Assembly: GCF_030345335.1 (NCBI RefSeq)
Contig: NZ_JAPVRC010000004.1
Location: forward strand, 248,001-312,000
Direction: 5' to 3'
Length of the DNA stretch: 64,000 nucleotides
Source: Halobacillus campisalis
GTDB lineage: Bacteria; Bacillota; Bacilli; Bacillales; Halobacillaceae
Part shown: positions 1 through 9,149 of the stretch, one piece after another
How the letters are laid out: the number at the start of each line of letters is the position of its first letter
Numbering within the stretch: position 1 is the stretch's first letter
Notes under the pieces: generated by a model
Seen by the model: the letters and a program-made list of their open reading frames with translations, nothing else
Told to the model about the DNA's origin: nothing
Databases searched by the model: none
Made by a program: the position numbers and the translations under genes

Positions 1-801
1 CATCCATTGGCTGAAGCAATTACAGCCTATGCAAAATCTCAATCAGTTCCTATATTGGAAGTAAGTGATTTTTCAGCAGTGGCTGGTCATGGAATTAATG
101 CTTCTATACAAGGAAATTCTGTATTAATTGGTACAAGGAAGTTATTAAAGGAAGAAAATGTGGAATACAGTTCATATGACCCAAAAATGACTGAGCTTGA
201 AAGTGAAGGTAAAACCGTCATGCTAATAGCAGTCAATGCTCGTGTCAAAGGGATTGTAGCAGTGATGGACACCATTAAGGATTCGGCAAAACAAGCTTTA
301 AATGACCTCAAGTCTGAAGGCATAAAACTTGTTATGCTGACAGGAGATAATGAGAGGACAGCTCGCCACATTGCAAATGAAGCAGGGATCGATGAAGTGA
401 CTGCTGAAGTACTTCCTGAAGAAAAAGCCGAAGAAATCAAGAAGCTTCAAGCAAAAGGTCACCGGGTAGCTATGGTAGGGGACGGTATAAATGATGCTCC
501 AGCATTGGCCGTCAGTGACATCGGGATAGCGATCGGCACAGGGGCGGATGTAGCGATTGAAGCTGCTGACCTTACCATTTTGCGAGGAGACCTGACGCTT
601 ATTCCGAAAGCCCTCTTGTTAAGTAAAAAAACAATGAAAAATATCCGCCAAAATCTTTTCTGGGCCCTCGCTTATAATACAGCTGGCATCCCGATAGCGG
701 CATTAGGGTTATTAGCTCCATGGGTTGCAGGAGCCGCGATGGCATTCAGTTCAGTAAGCGTAGTATCAAATTCATTAAGGTTGAAAAGAATGAAATTATA
801 A
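1..801 (+). CDS. copA: Copper-translocating P1B-type ATPase, C-terminal part
   Basis: The open frame runs in from the left edge, so the N-terminal metal-binding domains, membrane helices and phosphorylation site are missing. The visible part begins with the HPLA motif of the nucleotide-binding domain. It continues with the P-domain motifs MLTGDN and [11 protein letters not shown] (Mg-binding hinge) and ends with two hydrophobic segments, as in CopA. The enzyme exports monovalent copper through the plasma membrane at the cost of ATP. The copper chaperone gene copZ follows 19 bp downstream, which supports copper rather than zinc or cadmium. The metal-selective Cys-Pro-Cys helix lies outside the window. 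Confidence 0.93.
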   Translation, partial: HPLAEAITAYAKSQSVPILEVSDFSAVAGHGINASIQGNSVLIGTRKLLKEENVEYSSYDPKMTELESEGKTVMLIAVNARVKGIVAVMDTIKDSAKQALNDLKSEGIKLVMLTGDNERTARHIANEAGIDEVTAEVLPEEKAEEIKKLQAKGHRVAMVGDGINDAPALAVSDIGIAIGTGADVAIEAADLTILRGDLTLIPKALLLSKKTMKNIRQNLFWALAYNTAGIPIAALGLLAPWVAGAAMAFSSVSVVSNSLRLKRMKL

Positions 802-820
802 TAGCGAAAGGATGAAAATT

Positions 821-1027
821 ATGCAACTGACATTAGAAGTAAATGGGATGACTTGCGAACATTGTGAAAAAGCTGTTAAAAACGCACTGAATACGCTTGA
901 GGGAGTTCATGGTGTGAATGTAGATATTACAAGTGGTAAAGTAGATGTCACTTATGATGATGCTTATGTGACTAAAGCAATGATGAAAGAAGCAATTGAG
1001 GCTCAAGGGTATGAGCCGGTAGGATAA
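821..1027 (+). CDS. copZ: Copper chaperone CopZ
   Basis: This 68-aa heavy-metal-associated (HMA) domain protein carries GMTCEHC, the two-cysteine Cu(I) site. It has the ferredoxin-like beta-alpha-beta pattern ending in a conserved GY. CopZ carries Cu(I) in the cytoplasm and hands it to CopA, encoded just upstream in the same operon. I chose the ATG at 821 over the in-frame ATG at 812 because the ribosome binding site (GAAAGGA, about 806-812) overlaps the earlier codon but sits about 8 nt before the later one. The length matches the family (about 68-69 aa). Confidence 0.95.
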   Translation: MQLTLEVNGMTCEHCEKAVKNALNTLEGVHGVNVDITSGKVDVTYDDAYVTKAMMKEAIEAQGYEPVG

Positions 1028-1035
1028 GCATTGAA

Positions 1036-1066
1036 AAGCCTGGTCTTTTAAAGACCAGGCTTTTTT
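1036..1066 (+). terminator. Terminator after copZ
   Basis: An 11-bp GC-containing stem (GCCTGGTCTTT with AAAGACCAGGC) is followed by six T residues. It ends the copA-copZ transcript and may also act on the converging coat genes. Confidence 0.9.
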
Positions 1067-1088
1067 GCAGCTTTATGAAAAAGTTGTT

Positions 1089-1427
1089 TTATTGAACAGC
1101 ATAAGGCAGTTGATTTTTGTACCCTGAGAATTGCTGGTAGGCATTCTGAACTTTCGGCTGCTCAGCTTGATCTACAGCATACCAGCCATTTTTGAACATA
1201 AGGTTGTACAGGTTTCTCTGGCAGTCCTGAGTTTCCTTGAATATAGTGGCTAAATCTTGATACAGTGTTTGGTTGCTAGCTTCATTTAATGCAACATTAT
1301 AAGAACCAGTCATGTATTTCTCAGTAGTCAGCATATCATTCAAAAAATCTCTTTCATTCATTTCCGGTGTTTTTGGGACACTTGTTTCTGGGTTTTGGAT
1401 CTTGTTGGTCGGTTGGTTTTGCGGCAT
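1089..1427 (-). CDS. yusN: Spore coat protein, CotF family (YusN-like)
   Basis: This is a 112-aa protein with a Pro/Gln/Asn-rich N-terminus and a CotF-type helical domain (ERDFLNDMLTTEKYMTGSYN, then NQTLYQDL and RNLYNLMFKNGWY). CotF-family proteins are structural components of the spore coat. B. subtilis yusN sits in the same place beside the proline dehydrogenase and fadNAE genes. A strong AAGGAGG site lies 7-8 nt before the ATG. It is the second gene of a minus-strand pair with the related 89-aa ORF just upstream, from which it is separated by 12 bp. The exact coat layer and role cannot be read from the sequence. Confidence 0.85.
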   Translation of the reverse strand: MPQNQPTNKIQNPETSVPKTPEMNERDFLNDMLTTEKYMTGSYNVALNEASNQTLYQDLATIFKETQDCQRNLYNLMFKNGWYAVDQAEQPKVQNAYQQFSGYKNQLPYAVQ

Positions 1428-1439
1428 TTGTAATCCTCC

Positions 1440-1709
1440 TTAATTCATTCTCTGACTAGATGTGTTCAAATGTTCAAGTATCTTATCATAATGTCTTTGA
1501 TGCATTTGACCTGCGTCCTCCAACGCTTGCTGAAGTTCTGGAGTCTGGCACTGCTGGGCAAAGAAGTGAGCTTTTTTACAAGCATTCAAATTCCAAGACA
1601 GCATATCTGTAATATAAAGCTCGTCTTTTGTGCTGACGATATTAGGGACTTGCTCCATAGGCTTCGGCTGCTGGATGTTCGGGTTTTGCTGATTTTGTTC
1701 TTGCTGCAT
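1440..1709 (-). CDS. Small CotF-like spore coat protein
   Basis: This 89-aa protein opens with a Gln/Asn/Pro-rich stretch followed by a helical segment (ELYITDMLSWNLNACKKAHF). That segment resembles the CotF pattern in its neighbour (MNERDFLNDMLTTEKYM). The adjacent positions, same strand and shared layout suggest an old tandem duplication that has diverged. It has a good GGAGG ribosome binding site. The two genes are probably co-transcribed late in sporulation in the mother cell (inference from family). I could not identify a convincing sigma-K or sigma-E promoter upstream. Confidence 0.72.
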   Translation of the reverse strand: MQQEQNQQNPNIQQPKPMEQVPNIVSTKDELYITDMLSWNLNACKKAHFFAQQCQTPELQQALEDAGQMHQRHYDKILEHLNTSSQRMN

Positions 1710-2137
1710 AAGTTACGTCCTCCTTCATTAAAATCAAACTTAGTATGACCAATTTGAAAGAAATTACTAATTTCATGGGCAATAAATAACTGAAATCATA
1801 CCCATTTTTATTAACAAATGATAAAATAAAAATGTGTTATCGATTACAGTTTGTAATTTTTATAATATTATTTAGAATCTGTTAAATCACCGGGTTGATT
1901 ATGCTCCCTGATTTGGCAGATTGCTTTCGGTGGTCACTGGGGGAAATATAGGTTTCATGAACGAATTCATACCTTTCGCAAGTCGAAAATAAGCAAGCAA
2001 AGTCTTCCCGAATAAACATGATATAAAATGATTGAATAAGTTTTGAAAGTCAATACCAGCGTTTAACATAATTATTATTTAAATAGTTTAATGGCCGAAA
2101 CAAATACACATTAAACTAGGGGGCAGGAGGCCTTTTT
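1710..2137. other. Intergenic region between divergent coat and proline dehydrogenase genes
   Basis: This 428-bp AT-rich stretch has no convincing ORF. It should hold the promoters of the minus-strand coat genes and the plus-strand yusM gene. The only promoter I can point to is listed separately. The rest shows no repeat or RNA structure that I recognise. Confidence 0.6.
2043..2072 (+). promoter_or_regulatory. Candidate sigma-A promoter of the proline dehydrogenase gene
   Basis: TTGAAA and CATAAT are separated by 18 bp, about 65 bp upstream of the start codon. The match is reasonable but not strong. Confidence 0.45.
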
Positions 2138-3055
2138 ATGGAACAAGTTCTACGTAATTTCTTTTTGTTCTTATCAAAAAACAAGTTTTTCACAAAGTTG
2201 GCTAGACGGTATGGCCTTCGTTTTGGCGCTGCTCGTTTCGTGGCAGGCGAAACGATCCCGAGTGCTGTCGAGACGATTCAGAAGCTCAATGAGCAGGGAT
2301 TGAGTGTGACCATCGATCATTTAGGTGAGTTCATCGATAGTGAAGAGGAGGCAAAAAAAGCTGCCGATGAGTGTATTGAGGCGGTAAAAGCCATTGCTGG
2401 TCACAAGTTGGATTCCCAGCTTTCACTTAAATTGACTTCGATGGGGCTGGATATCTCATATGACCTTGCCCTGGATAATATGAGAAGAATTCTTCAGGTA
2501 GCTGAACAGAAAAATGTATTCATTACAATAGATATGGAAGATCATGAACGTTGTCAAACGACATTAGACCTATTTAAAGAATTACGTAAGGATTATGAAA
2601 ATATAGGGACTGTCATTCAATCTTATTTATATCGCGCAGTTGAAGATATTGAAGATCTGGACCAATATAGTCCCAATCTAAGATTAGTAAAGGGCGCTTA
2701 TAAGGAATCACCAAAGGTCGCTTTCCCTGATAAAAAAGATGTAGATGAGAATTACAAAAAAATTATAAAGATGCACCTGTTAAATGGGAATTATACAGCA
2801 GTTGCTACCCATGACGATGCGATGATCGAGTATACCATGAATATTGTGAAAGAAAATGATATACCACTGGAGCAATTCGAATTTCAGATGCTGTACGGTA
2901 TCCGTGTTGAGCGTCAGGAAGAGTTAGTGAAGGAAGGCTATAAAATGCGAGTGTATGTACCTTATGGAGATGATTGGTACGGTTATTTCATGCGCCGTTT
3001 GGCTGAAAGACCGGCAAACGTGGCTTTTGTTTTAAAAGGTGTAGTCGGCAAATAA
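2138..3055 (+). CDS. yusM: Proline dehydrogenase (YusM family)
   Basis: The 305-aa protein is a monofunctional proline dehydrogenase (PF01619 TIM barrel) that oxidises L-proline to pyrroline-5-carboxylate with FAD. Diagnostic segments are TIDHLGE near residue 58, the strand motif VFITIDMEDH, LRLVKGAYKE, FQMLYGIR, and the C-terminal GDDWYGYFMRRLAERP, which supplies substrate-binding arginines. The electrons enter the quinone pool. Its position next to fadN-fadA-fadE is conserved in B. subtilis (yusM). A separate terminator and promoter lie between it and fadN, so it is probably its own unit. The ATG at 2138 is preceded by AGGAGG. Confidence 0.93.
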   Translation: MEQVLRNFFLFLSKNKFFTKLARRYGLRFGAARFVAGETIPSAVETIQKLNEQGLSVTIDHLGEFIDSEEEAKKAADECIEAVKAIAGHKLDSQLSLKLTSMGLDISYDLALDNMRRILQVAEQKNVFITIDMEDHERCQTTLDLFKELRKDYENIGTVIQSYLYRAVEDIEDLDQYSPNLRLVKGAYKESPKVAFPDKKDVDENYKKIIKMHLLNGNYTAVATHDDAMIEYTMNIVKENDIPLEQFEFQMLYGIRVERQEELVKEGYKMRVYVPYGDDWYGYFMRRLAERPANVAFVLKGVVGK

Positions 3056-3056
3056 G

Positions 3057-3098
3057 AGGGCTGGAGATTAATTCTCCGCCTTTAAGTTTTTTCAAGTC
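3057..3098 (+). terminator. Probable terminator after yusM
   Basis: An imperfect hairpin (GGAGA with TCTCC, extended by AGG with CCT) is followed by T-rich sequence. The stem is short, so the call is moderate. Confidence 0.5.
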
Positions 3099-3177
3099 TT
3101 TTTTTGTTTTCAATTTATTTATGAAAACGATTGCGAAATATCTGAATATATTTTATAGTAAGTATAGATACCAAATA

Positions 3178-3206
3178 TTGCTCAGCAATATTTTTTTACA
3201 TGTAAA
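3178..3206 (+). promoter_or_regulatory. Promoter of the fadN-fadA-fadE operon
   Basis: TTGCTC and TGTAAA are 17 bp apart and directly precede the FadR palindrome. Bound FadR would cover the transcription start. Confidence 0.6.
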
Positions 3207-3207
3207 A

Positions 3208-3225
3208 TGAATGAGTATTCATTCA
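3208..3225 (+). promoter_or_regulatory. FadR operator
   Basis: TGAATGAGTATTCATTCA is an 18-bp palindrome. Read on the minus strand it matches the published Bacillus FadR consensus TGAATGAMTANTCATTCA at every position. FadR (TetR family) represses beta-oxidation genes and is released by long-chain acyl-CoA. The site lies just after the -10 element, the expected position for blocking RNA polymerase. Confidence 0.92.
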
Positions 3226-3247
3226 AAAGTGATAGGGGGATAAATAT

Positions 3248-5647
3248 ATGAAACGAAGAATCAAGCGTGCCGCGGTTTTAGGCTCTGGCGTTATGGGGGC
3301 TGGAATTGCTGCTCACTTGGCGAATGTCGGGATACCAACATTAATGCTGGACATTGTACCTCGTGAACTGACTGATGAAGAAAAACATAAAGGTTTGACG
3401 CTGGATGATGGAGTTGTAAGGAACCGAATTGCTGCTGCTAATAAAGCGGCATTAAAAAAACAAAAACCATCACCTTTAAGTAGTAAAGCAAGTCTGGATC
3501 TCATTGAAACAGGTAATTTCACTGACGATATGGAAAAACTCAGTGAAGTTGACTGGGTCATCGAAGTCGTGGTTGAAAACCTTGAAGTGAAAAAGAAAGT
3601 CTTTGCCCAGGTCGATCAGTACAGGAAAGCAGGAAGCATCATAAGTTCCAATACTTCAGGAATATCGATAGAAGCTATGTCAGAAGACTGCAGCGAAGAT
3701 TTTCGTTCTCACTTCCTTGGAACGCATTTTTTCAACCCGCCGCGTTACTTAAAGCTATTGGAAGTCATACCTGCTAAGCGTACTTCTTCTGAAGTTTTAC
3801 AATTCATGAAGAAATTTGGAGAAGACGTTCTCGGCAAAGGGGTAGTAGAGGCAAAGGATACGCCTAACTTCATTGCTAATCGAATAGGTACCTATGGTCT
3901 GCTTATTACTGTACAGGAAATGTTGAAAGGCGGTTTTAGTGTTGGTGAGGTGGATTCAGTAAGCGGTCCGCTAATCGGAAGACCAAAGAGCGCTACATTC
4001 AGGACACTTGATGTTGTAGGATTAGATACGTTTATACATGTAGCTAACAATGTATATGATCAAGTGGAAGGTTCAGAGAAAGATGCTTTTGAAGTCCCTT
4101 CCTTTATGAAAGCGATGCTGGATAAAGGATGGTTAGGATCGAAAAGCGGTCAAGGGTTTTTCTTGAAGAAAAAAGGGGAGAAAGGCAGTGAAATCCTCCA
4201 GCTTAACCCTGAAACTTTAGATTACGAACCACGTCAGAAATTGAAGACAAAAGCGACGGAATTAGCTAAACAGGAAAAAGGAAGTAAAAGAAAGTTGAAA
4301 GCCTTAGTTACGGCTAAAGGAGATCGAGCCGGGGACTTCGTCTGGTCTGTCGTCAAACCTGTACTTATTTATTCGGCTGAACTTTATGGAGAGATAGCTG
4401 ATGATGTGCCATCTATTGATGAAGCGATGCGCTGGGGCTTTGGCTGGGAGTTAGGTCCTTTTGAAATGTGGGATGCTATCGGAGTGAAAGAATCGGTCGC
4501 AAGAATGAAAGAAGAGGGAGAAACTATCCCGGCATGGATCGAAGAAATGCTTGAATCAGGCCATGAACAATTCTACAAACGAGAAAATGGAAACGTTTAC
4601 TATATTCATAACGGTAAGTACGAAACTCAATCTTTCAACCCAAAAGCCATTCATCTGAAAAGATTAAAAGAAACAAATGAAGTGATCAAAAAGAATGCTG
4701 GCGCGAGCTTAGTTGACCTCGGGGATGGAGTGGCCGGACTTGAATTCCATTCTCAAAGCAACGCCATCGGGTTGGATATCATTCAAATGATGAACTACGC
4801 AGTGGATGAAGTGGATCAAAATTTTGAAGGGCTTGTCATCGGAAATCAGGGCAAAAACTTCTGTGTAGGCGCGAATTTAGGAATGATTTTAATGGAAGCT
4901 CAAGACTTCAACTTCTTTGAAATCGAAATGGTGGTCAAACACTTCCAGGATGCCATGATGAAAATTAAATATGCAGATAAACCTGTCGTCGCTGCACCTT
5001 TCGGGATGACATTAGGAGGAGGTGCTGAAGTGTGTCTGCCTGCTTCGGCAACCCAGGCTTCTGCAGAGACATACATGGGATTAGTGGAACCGGGGGTTGG
5101 TTTAATTCCTGGTGGAGGCGGAAACAAAGAGCTTTACATTAAACACTTAAGAAACATTCCAGAAGGTGTAGATTTCGACCTTCAGAAAGTTGCTATCAGT
5201 GTTTTTGAAAAAATTGCTATGGCTAAAGTTTCCACATCAGGAGAAGAAGCGAAAGAAAATGGATTCTTAGATAGTCGTGATGCCATAAGTGTAAATGGAG
5301 ATCACCTCCTTCACGATGCCAAACAAAAAGTTCTCGGTTTATCGAGGTCGGGCTACCAGGCTCCTAAGAGGGCAAAGGTTCCTGTCGTAGGTGAACAAGG
5401 ATATGCCACTATGCTTCTAGGTGCAAAATCCCTTCTTCTAAGCGGTTATGCCAGTGAGCATGACTTGAAAATTGCTGAAAAGCTTGCCTTTGTGTTAGCA
5501 GGAGGTCGTGTAAAAGAAGGAACATTAGTAGATGAACAGTATTTGTTGGACCTTGAACGAGAAGCGTTCTTAAGTCTCGTCGGGGAAGCGAAATCACAGC
5601 AGCGCATGCAGCACATGCTGATGAAAGGGAAACCATTGCGTAATTAA
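3248..5647 (+). CDS. fadN: 3-hydroxyacyl-CoA dehydrogenase / enoyl-CoA hydratase
   Basis: The 799-aa bifunctional enzyme catalyses the hydration and second oxidation steps of fatty-acid beta-oxidation. The NAD-binding Rossmann fold comes first (LGSGVMGAG, glycines 12, 14 and 17), followed by the dehydrogenase catalytic segment with SSNTSG and GTHFFNPPR. The C-terminal half, roughly from residue 500, holds the crotonase fold with NFCVGANLG and the oxyanion-hole region GMTLGGGAEVC. This domain order (dehydrogenase first, hydratase second) is that of Bacillus FadN (YusL), the reverse of E. coli FadB. It is the first gene of the FadR-controlled operon. The start has AGGGGG about 8 nt upstream. 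Confidence 0.95.
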   Translation: MKRRIKRAAVLGSGVMGAGIAAHLANVGIPTLMLDIVPRELTDEEKHKGLTLDDGVVRNRIAAANKAALKKQKPSPLSSKASLDLIETGNFTDDMEKLSEVDWVIEVVVENLEVKKKVFAQVDQYRKAGSIISSNTSGISIEAMSEDCSEDFRSHFLGTHFFNPPRYLKLLEVIPAKRTSSEVLQFMKKFGEDVLGKGVVEAKDTPNFIANRIGTYGLLITVQEMLKGGFSVGEVDSVSGPLIGRPKSATFRTLDVVGLDTFIHVANNVYDQVEGSEKDAFEVPSFMKAMLDKGWLGSKSGQGFFLKKKGEKGSEILQLNPETLDYEPRQKLKTKATELAKQEKGSKRKLKALVTAKGDRAGDFVWSVVKPVLIYSAELYGEIADDVPSIDEAMRWGFGWELGPFEMWDAIGVKESVARMKEEGETIPAWIEEMLESGHEQFYKRENGNVYYIHNGKYETQSFNPKAIHLKRLKETNEVIKKNAGASLVDLGDGVAGLEFHSQSNAIGLDIIQMMNYAVDEVDQNFEGLVIGNQGKNFCVGANLGMILMEAQDFNFFEIEMVVKHFQDAMMKIKYADKPVVAAPFGMTLGGGAEVCLPASATQASAETYMGLVEPGVGLIPGGGGNKELYIKHLRNIPEGVDFDLQKVAISVFEKIAMAKVSTSGEEAKENGFLDSRDAISVNGDHLLHDAKQKVLGLSRSGYQAPKRAKVPVVGEQGYATMLLGAKSLLLSGYASEHDLKIAEKLAFVLAGGRVKEGTLVDEQYLLDLEREAFLSLVGEAKSQQRMQHMLMKGKPLRN

Positions 5648-5661
5648 AAGGGGGAGATCAC

Positions 5662-6840
5662 GTGAAGGAAGCTGTCATTGTAGCTGGAGCCAGGACACCT
5701 GTTGCCCGAGCGAAAAAAGGGGCGCTTGCCCATACTCGGCCTGACGATCTAGCTGCGTTAACAATAAAAGAGACTTTAAAAAGAGCTGGAAATTATGAAG
5801 GAAACATTGATGACGTAATCATTGGATGTGCCATGCCTGAAGCCGAACAGGGAATGAATATGGCTCGGAACATCGCGGGTTTGGCTGGACTTCATCATAA
5901 GGTTCCAGCCATTACGATTAACCGATATTGTTCTTCAGGTCTGCAAAGTATTGCTTATGCAGCAGAGAAGATTATGCTTGGTCATAGCAATGCGGCATTA
6001 GCAGGCGGAGCAGAATCAATGAGTCTGATACCGATGGGCGGTCACGTCATTAAACCGAATGTGCAGCTAGTTGAACAGGCCCCAGAATACTATATGTCGA
6101 TGGGTCACACAGCTGAAGAAGTAGCAAATCGGTTCGGTATTTCGCGAGAAGATCAGGATGTCTTTGCGGCTGTGAGTCACAGGCGTGCCGAGGCAGCTAT
6201 CAAAGAAGGGAAGTTCCAGGATGAAATTGTACCTGTGGAAGTAACAGATCGCACCTTGGGAGCTGACCACAAAATAAAGGAACATACGAGAACTTTTTCA
6301 GTGGATGAAGGTGTACGCCCAGGCACGACAGCAGAAGTGCTGGCGAAGCTGAAGCCTGCATTCTCTGTAAGAGGGTCCGTTACGGCAGGAAACTCTTCCC
6401 AAATGAGTGATGGAGCAGCTTCGGTTCTCGTGATGGACCGTGGAAAAGCAGAGGCAGAGGGATTAACCCCGCTCGTTAAATTCCGTTCCTTTGCTGTTGC
6501 TGGGGTGGAACCTGAAGTTATGGGAGTAGGTCCGATCGAAGCGGTTCCTAAAGCTTTAAAACAAGCTGGATTACAATTATCAGACATTGGCCTTTTTGAA
6601 TTGAATGAAGCGTTCGCTTCTCAATCTTTGAAAGTCATTCGTGAACTCGGCCTTGATATCGATAAAGTGAATGTCAATGGGGGCGCAATTGCTTTAGGTC
6701 ATCCGCTTGGATGTACAGGAACTAAGCTTACGTTAAGTTTGATTCATGAAATGAAAAGAAGAAATGAGCAGTTCGGTGTAGTCACCATGTGTATTGGCGG
6801 CGGAATGGGCGCAGCAGGTGTTTTCGAACTTATAAATTAG
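5662..6840 (+). CDS. fadA: Acetyl-CoA acyltransferase (3-ketoacyl-CoA thiolase)
   Basis: The 392-aa thiolase cleaves 3-ketoacyl-CoA with CoA in the last step of beta-oxidation. The nucleophilic cysteine is C90 in NRYCSSGLQ. The GHP histidine is H347 in ALGHPLGCTG, and the proton-donor cysteine is C377 in MCIGGGMG. The start is GTG at 5662 with AAAGGGGGAG upstream, 14 bp after fadN. The stop codon overlaps the ribosome binding site of fadE, so the three genes form one operon. Confidence 0.96.
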   Translation: MKEAVIVAGARTPVARAKKGALAHTRPDDLAALTIKETLKRAGNYEGNIDDVIIGCAMPEAEQGMNMARNIAGLAGLHHKVPAITINRYCSSGLQSIAYAAEKIMLGHSNAALAGGAESMSLIPMGGHVIKPNVQLVEQAPEYYMSMGHTAEEVANRFGISREDQDVFAAVSHRRAEAAIKEGKFQDEIVPVEVTDRTLGADHKIKEHTRTFSVDEGVRPGTTAEVLAKLKPAFSVRGSVTAGNSSQMSDGAASVLVMDRGKAEAEGLTPLVKFRSFAVAGVEPEVMGVGPIEAVPKALKQAGLQLSDIGLFELNEAFASQSLKVIRELGLDIDKVNVNGGAIALGHPLGCTGTKLTLSLIHEMKRRNEQFGVVTMCIGGGMGAAGVFELIN

Positions 6841-6853
6841 AGGAGGAACCATA

Positions 6854-8635
6854 ATGAGTGAATTAAAAGAGATGATTAAAGGTGGAGGGTTTTTAGTAGA
6901 GGATTTAACTGCAGATGATGTCATTACACCTGAAGATTTCACAGATGAGCATTTGATGATTGCCAAAACGACTGAAGATTTCGTGTTAGGGGAAGTTGTA
7001 CCTAAAATCGATAATCTGGAAAACCATGAGTTCGAACATTCAGTAGAACTTTTGAAAAAGGCGGGCGAATTAGGATTGCTGGGAGCGGATGTTCCAGAAG
7101 AATACGGCGGACTCCAGCTCGATAAGATCAGCTCCTCCCTCATCACTGAAAAGTTTTCCAGGGCGGGTGGTTTCTCTGTCACCCATGGAGCTCACGTAGG
7201 CATCGGCTCTCTTCCTATTGTCTTCTTCGGTAATGAAGAACAGAAACAAAAATACCTACCTGTATTGGCAACTGGTGAAAAAATAGCTGCTTACGCTCTT
7301 ACAGAACCAGGATCAGGTTCAGATGCTTTAGGTGCGAAAACTACCGCCAAACTGAACGAAGCGGGTACTCATTATGTGTTAAACGGAGAGAAACAATGGA
7401 TCACTAACTCCGCTTTTGCTGACGTATTTGTTGTTTACGCTAAGATTGATGGGGATAAATTCACAGCATTTATTGTAGAGAGAGATTACAATGGCGTCTC
7501 CACCGGGCCGGAAGAGAAGAAGATGGGGATTAAGAGTTCTTCTACTCGTACACTAGTCCTTGAAGATGCTGAAGTACCTGTTGATAATGTGCTCGGGGAA
7601 ATAGGAAAAGGACACGTAATCGCATTTAACATATTGAATGTAGGACGTTATAAATTAGCAATTGGCGGAGTTGGAGGTTCTAAACGTGCGCTTGAATTAG
7701 CTGTTAAATATGCAAATGAACGCAAACAATTCAAAACACCGATCTCTCAATTTCCATTAATTCAAGAAAAGATGGCCACAATTGCTGCTAATACGTATGC
7801 GAATGAGAGCTCCGTGTATCGCACAGTCGGACTGTTTGAGCAAAGTATGGGGAAACTTTCTGAAGAAGAATTAAAAGACGGGAAAGCAGTAGCTAAAGTT
7901 ATTGCTGAGTATGCTATCGAGTGTTCCCTCAATAAAGTCTTCGGTACTGAGCTATTAGATTTTGCAGTTGATGAAGCCGTGCAAATCCATGGTGGTTACG
8001 GTTTTATGCAGGAATATGAAGTGGAACGTATTTATCGTGACTCCAGAATCAACCGAATTTTCGAAGGGACAAACGAAATCAATCGCATGATTGTTCCGGG
8101 AACTTTGCTTAAAAAAGCAATGAAGGGTGAACTTCCACTGCTGCAAAAAGCTCAAGCCCTGCAAGAAGAAATCATGACGCTTATGCCTGAGGAGCCAGGG
8201 GATGGTGCCCTGGAACAAGAAAAGTATTTACTGAAAAATGCTAAGAAAATTGCTTTGTTAGCAGCAGGATTAGCTGCACAAAAATTCGGTGAGAAATTAG
8301 AAAATGAGCAAGAAATCCTTGTCAACATTGCTGATATCACGGGCGAAATTTACAATATGGAATCCGCTATCCTGAGAACTGATAAAGCTATTCAAAAAGG
8401 CGGGGAAGAAAAGAATTATCAAAAACTTCTTTACACCCAGGTTTATACTCAAGAAGCTTTCAATCGTATCGAAGCCCATGCGAAAGAAACTCTGATTGCT
8501 GCAGAATCCGGCGATTCACTTCGAATGATGCTTGGGGCTCTTCGTAAGCTAACGCGTCACACACCTACGAATGTTATTGCTAAGAAACGTGAAGTGGCTA
8601 AAACGCTTATTACTTCTCAAAAGTATATCGTTTAA
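6854..8635 (+). CDS. fadE: Acyl-CoA dehydrogenase
   Basis: The 593-aa flavoenzyme performs the first oxidation of acyl-CoA. It has the acyl-CoA dehydrogenase signature (YALTEPGSGSDA near residue 150), the W-I-T-N-S flavin segment, the arginine-rich FAD-binding helix (ERKQF) and IHGGYGFMQEYEVERIYRDSRI before the catalytic region. Beyond the usual core of about 380 residues there is a C-terminal extension of roughly 180 residues, as in Bacillus FadE (YusJ) and related long-chain enzymes. It is the last gene of the fad operon and is followed by a clear terminator. Confidence 0.95.
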   Translation: MSELKEMIKGGGFLVEDLTADDVITPEDFTDEHLMIAKTTEDFVLGEVVPKIDNLENHEFEHSVELLKKAGELGLLGADVPEEYGGLQLDKISSSLITEKFSRAGGFSVTHGAHVGIGSLPIVFFGNEEQKQKYLPVLATGEKIAAYALTEPGSGSDALGAKTTAKLNEAGTHYVLNGEKQWITNSAFADVFVVYAKIDGDKFTAFIVERDYNGVSTGPEEKKMGIKSSSTRTLVLEDAEVPVDNVLGEIGKGHVIAFNILNVGRYKLAIGGVGGSKRALELAVKYANERKQFKTPISQFPLIQEKMATIAANTYANESSVYRTVGLFEQSMGKLSEEELKDGKAVAKVIAEYAIECSLNKVFGTELLDFAVDEAVQIHGGYGFMQEYEVERIYRDSRINRIFEGTNEINRMIVPGTLLKKAMKGELPLLQKAQALQEEIMTLMPEEPGDGALEQEKYLLKNAKKIALLAAGLAAQKFGEKLENEQEILVNIADITGEIYNMESAILRTDKAIQKGGEEKNYQKLLYTQVYTQEAFNRIEAHAKETLIAAESGDSLRMMLGALRKLTRHTPTNVIAKKREVAKTLITSQKYIV

Positions 8636-8645
8636 ATCATAACAA

Positions 8646-8676
8646 GCCGTGATCTAATGATCGCGGCTGTTTTTTG
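8646..8676 (+). terminator. Terminator of the fad operon
   Basis: A nine-pair stem (GCCGTGATC with GATCGCGGC, one wobble) precedes a T run. Confidence 0.88.
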
Positions 8677-8728
8677 TAAAGTCATTATTGGGCAAAACCT
8701 TTATGAAAAATTCTTCACCATTAATGAA

Positions 8729-8757
8729 TGATAAGTAAGAGCGGAGTATGGTAGAAT
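8729..8757 (+). promoter_or_regulatory. Candidate promoter of yusI
   Basis: A good -10 TAGAAT stands 17 bp after a weak -35 TGATAA and about 35 bp before the start codon. Confidence 0.45.
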
Positions 8758-8792
8758 AAGAATCAATAAGTGAGGAAGGGGGAATGATAGGA

Positions 8793-9149
8793 ATGCCAGT
8801 GACTTTTTATTGGTACCCGAATTGCGGGACATGTAAGAAGGCAAAAAAATGGTTAGACGATCATAGTGTGGATTATAACGCTGTACATATCGTTGAAGAG
8901 ACACCCAGTGAAGATGAATTAGCTTCTATCATTCGTACCAGTGACTTGCCCGCAAGGAAATTTTTCAATACGAGCGGAAAAAAATACAGAGAACTGAATA
9001 TGAAAGAAAAGCTGAAAAATGCATCTGAAGAAGACATGATCAAATGGCTTGCAGCTGATGGTATGTTGATCAAGAGACCCATTGTCACAGATGGGGAGCG
9101 TGTCACTGTAGGTTTTAAAGAGGATCAATTCGAGCAAATTTGGAATTGA
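8793..9149 (+). CDS. yusI: ArsC/Spx-family protein YusI
   Basis: The 118-aa protein belongs to the ArsC/Spx thioredoxin-like family. C11 and C14 form a CGTC redox motif in YPNCGTC. There is a cis-proline loop near KRPIVTDG, where family members bind the substrate or partner. Unlike Spx it is encoded alone, and its function in Bacillus is not established. It could be an arsenate-reductase-like enzyme or a redox sensor. I use the ATG at 8793 because GGAAGGGGG overlaps the earlier in-frame ATG at 8784. The gene order yusI-gcvH-yusF is as in B. subtilis. Confidence 0.88.
   Translation: MPVTFYWYPNCGTCKKAKKWLDDHSVDYNAVHIVEETPSEDELASIIRTSDLPARKFFNTSGKKYRELNMKEKLKNASEEDMIKWLAADGMLIKRPIVTDGERVTVGFKEDQFEQIWN

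Noticed and set aside
8729-8736. FadR half-site TGAATGAT upstream of yusI
   Set aside because: Only one half of the palindrome is present, so a FadR operator is unlikely.
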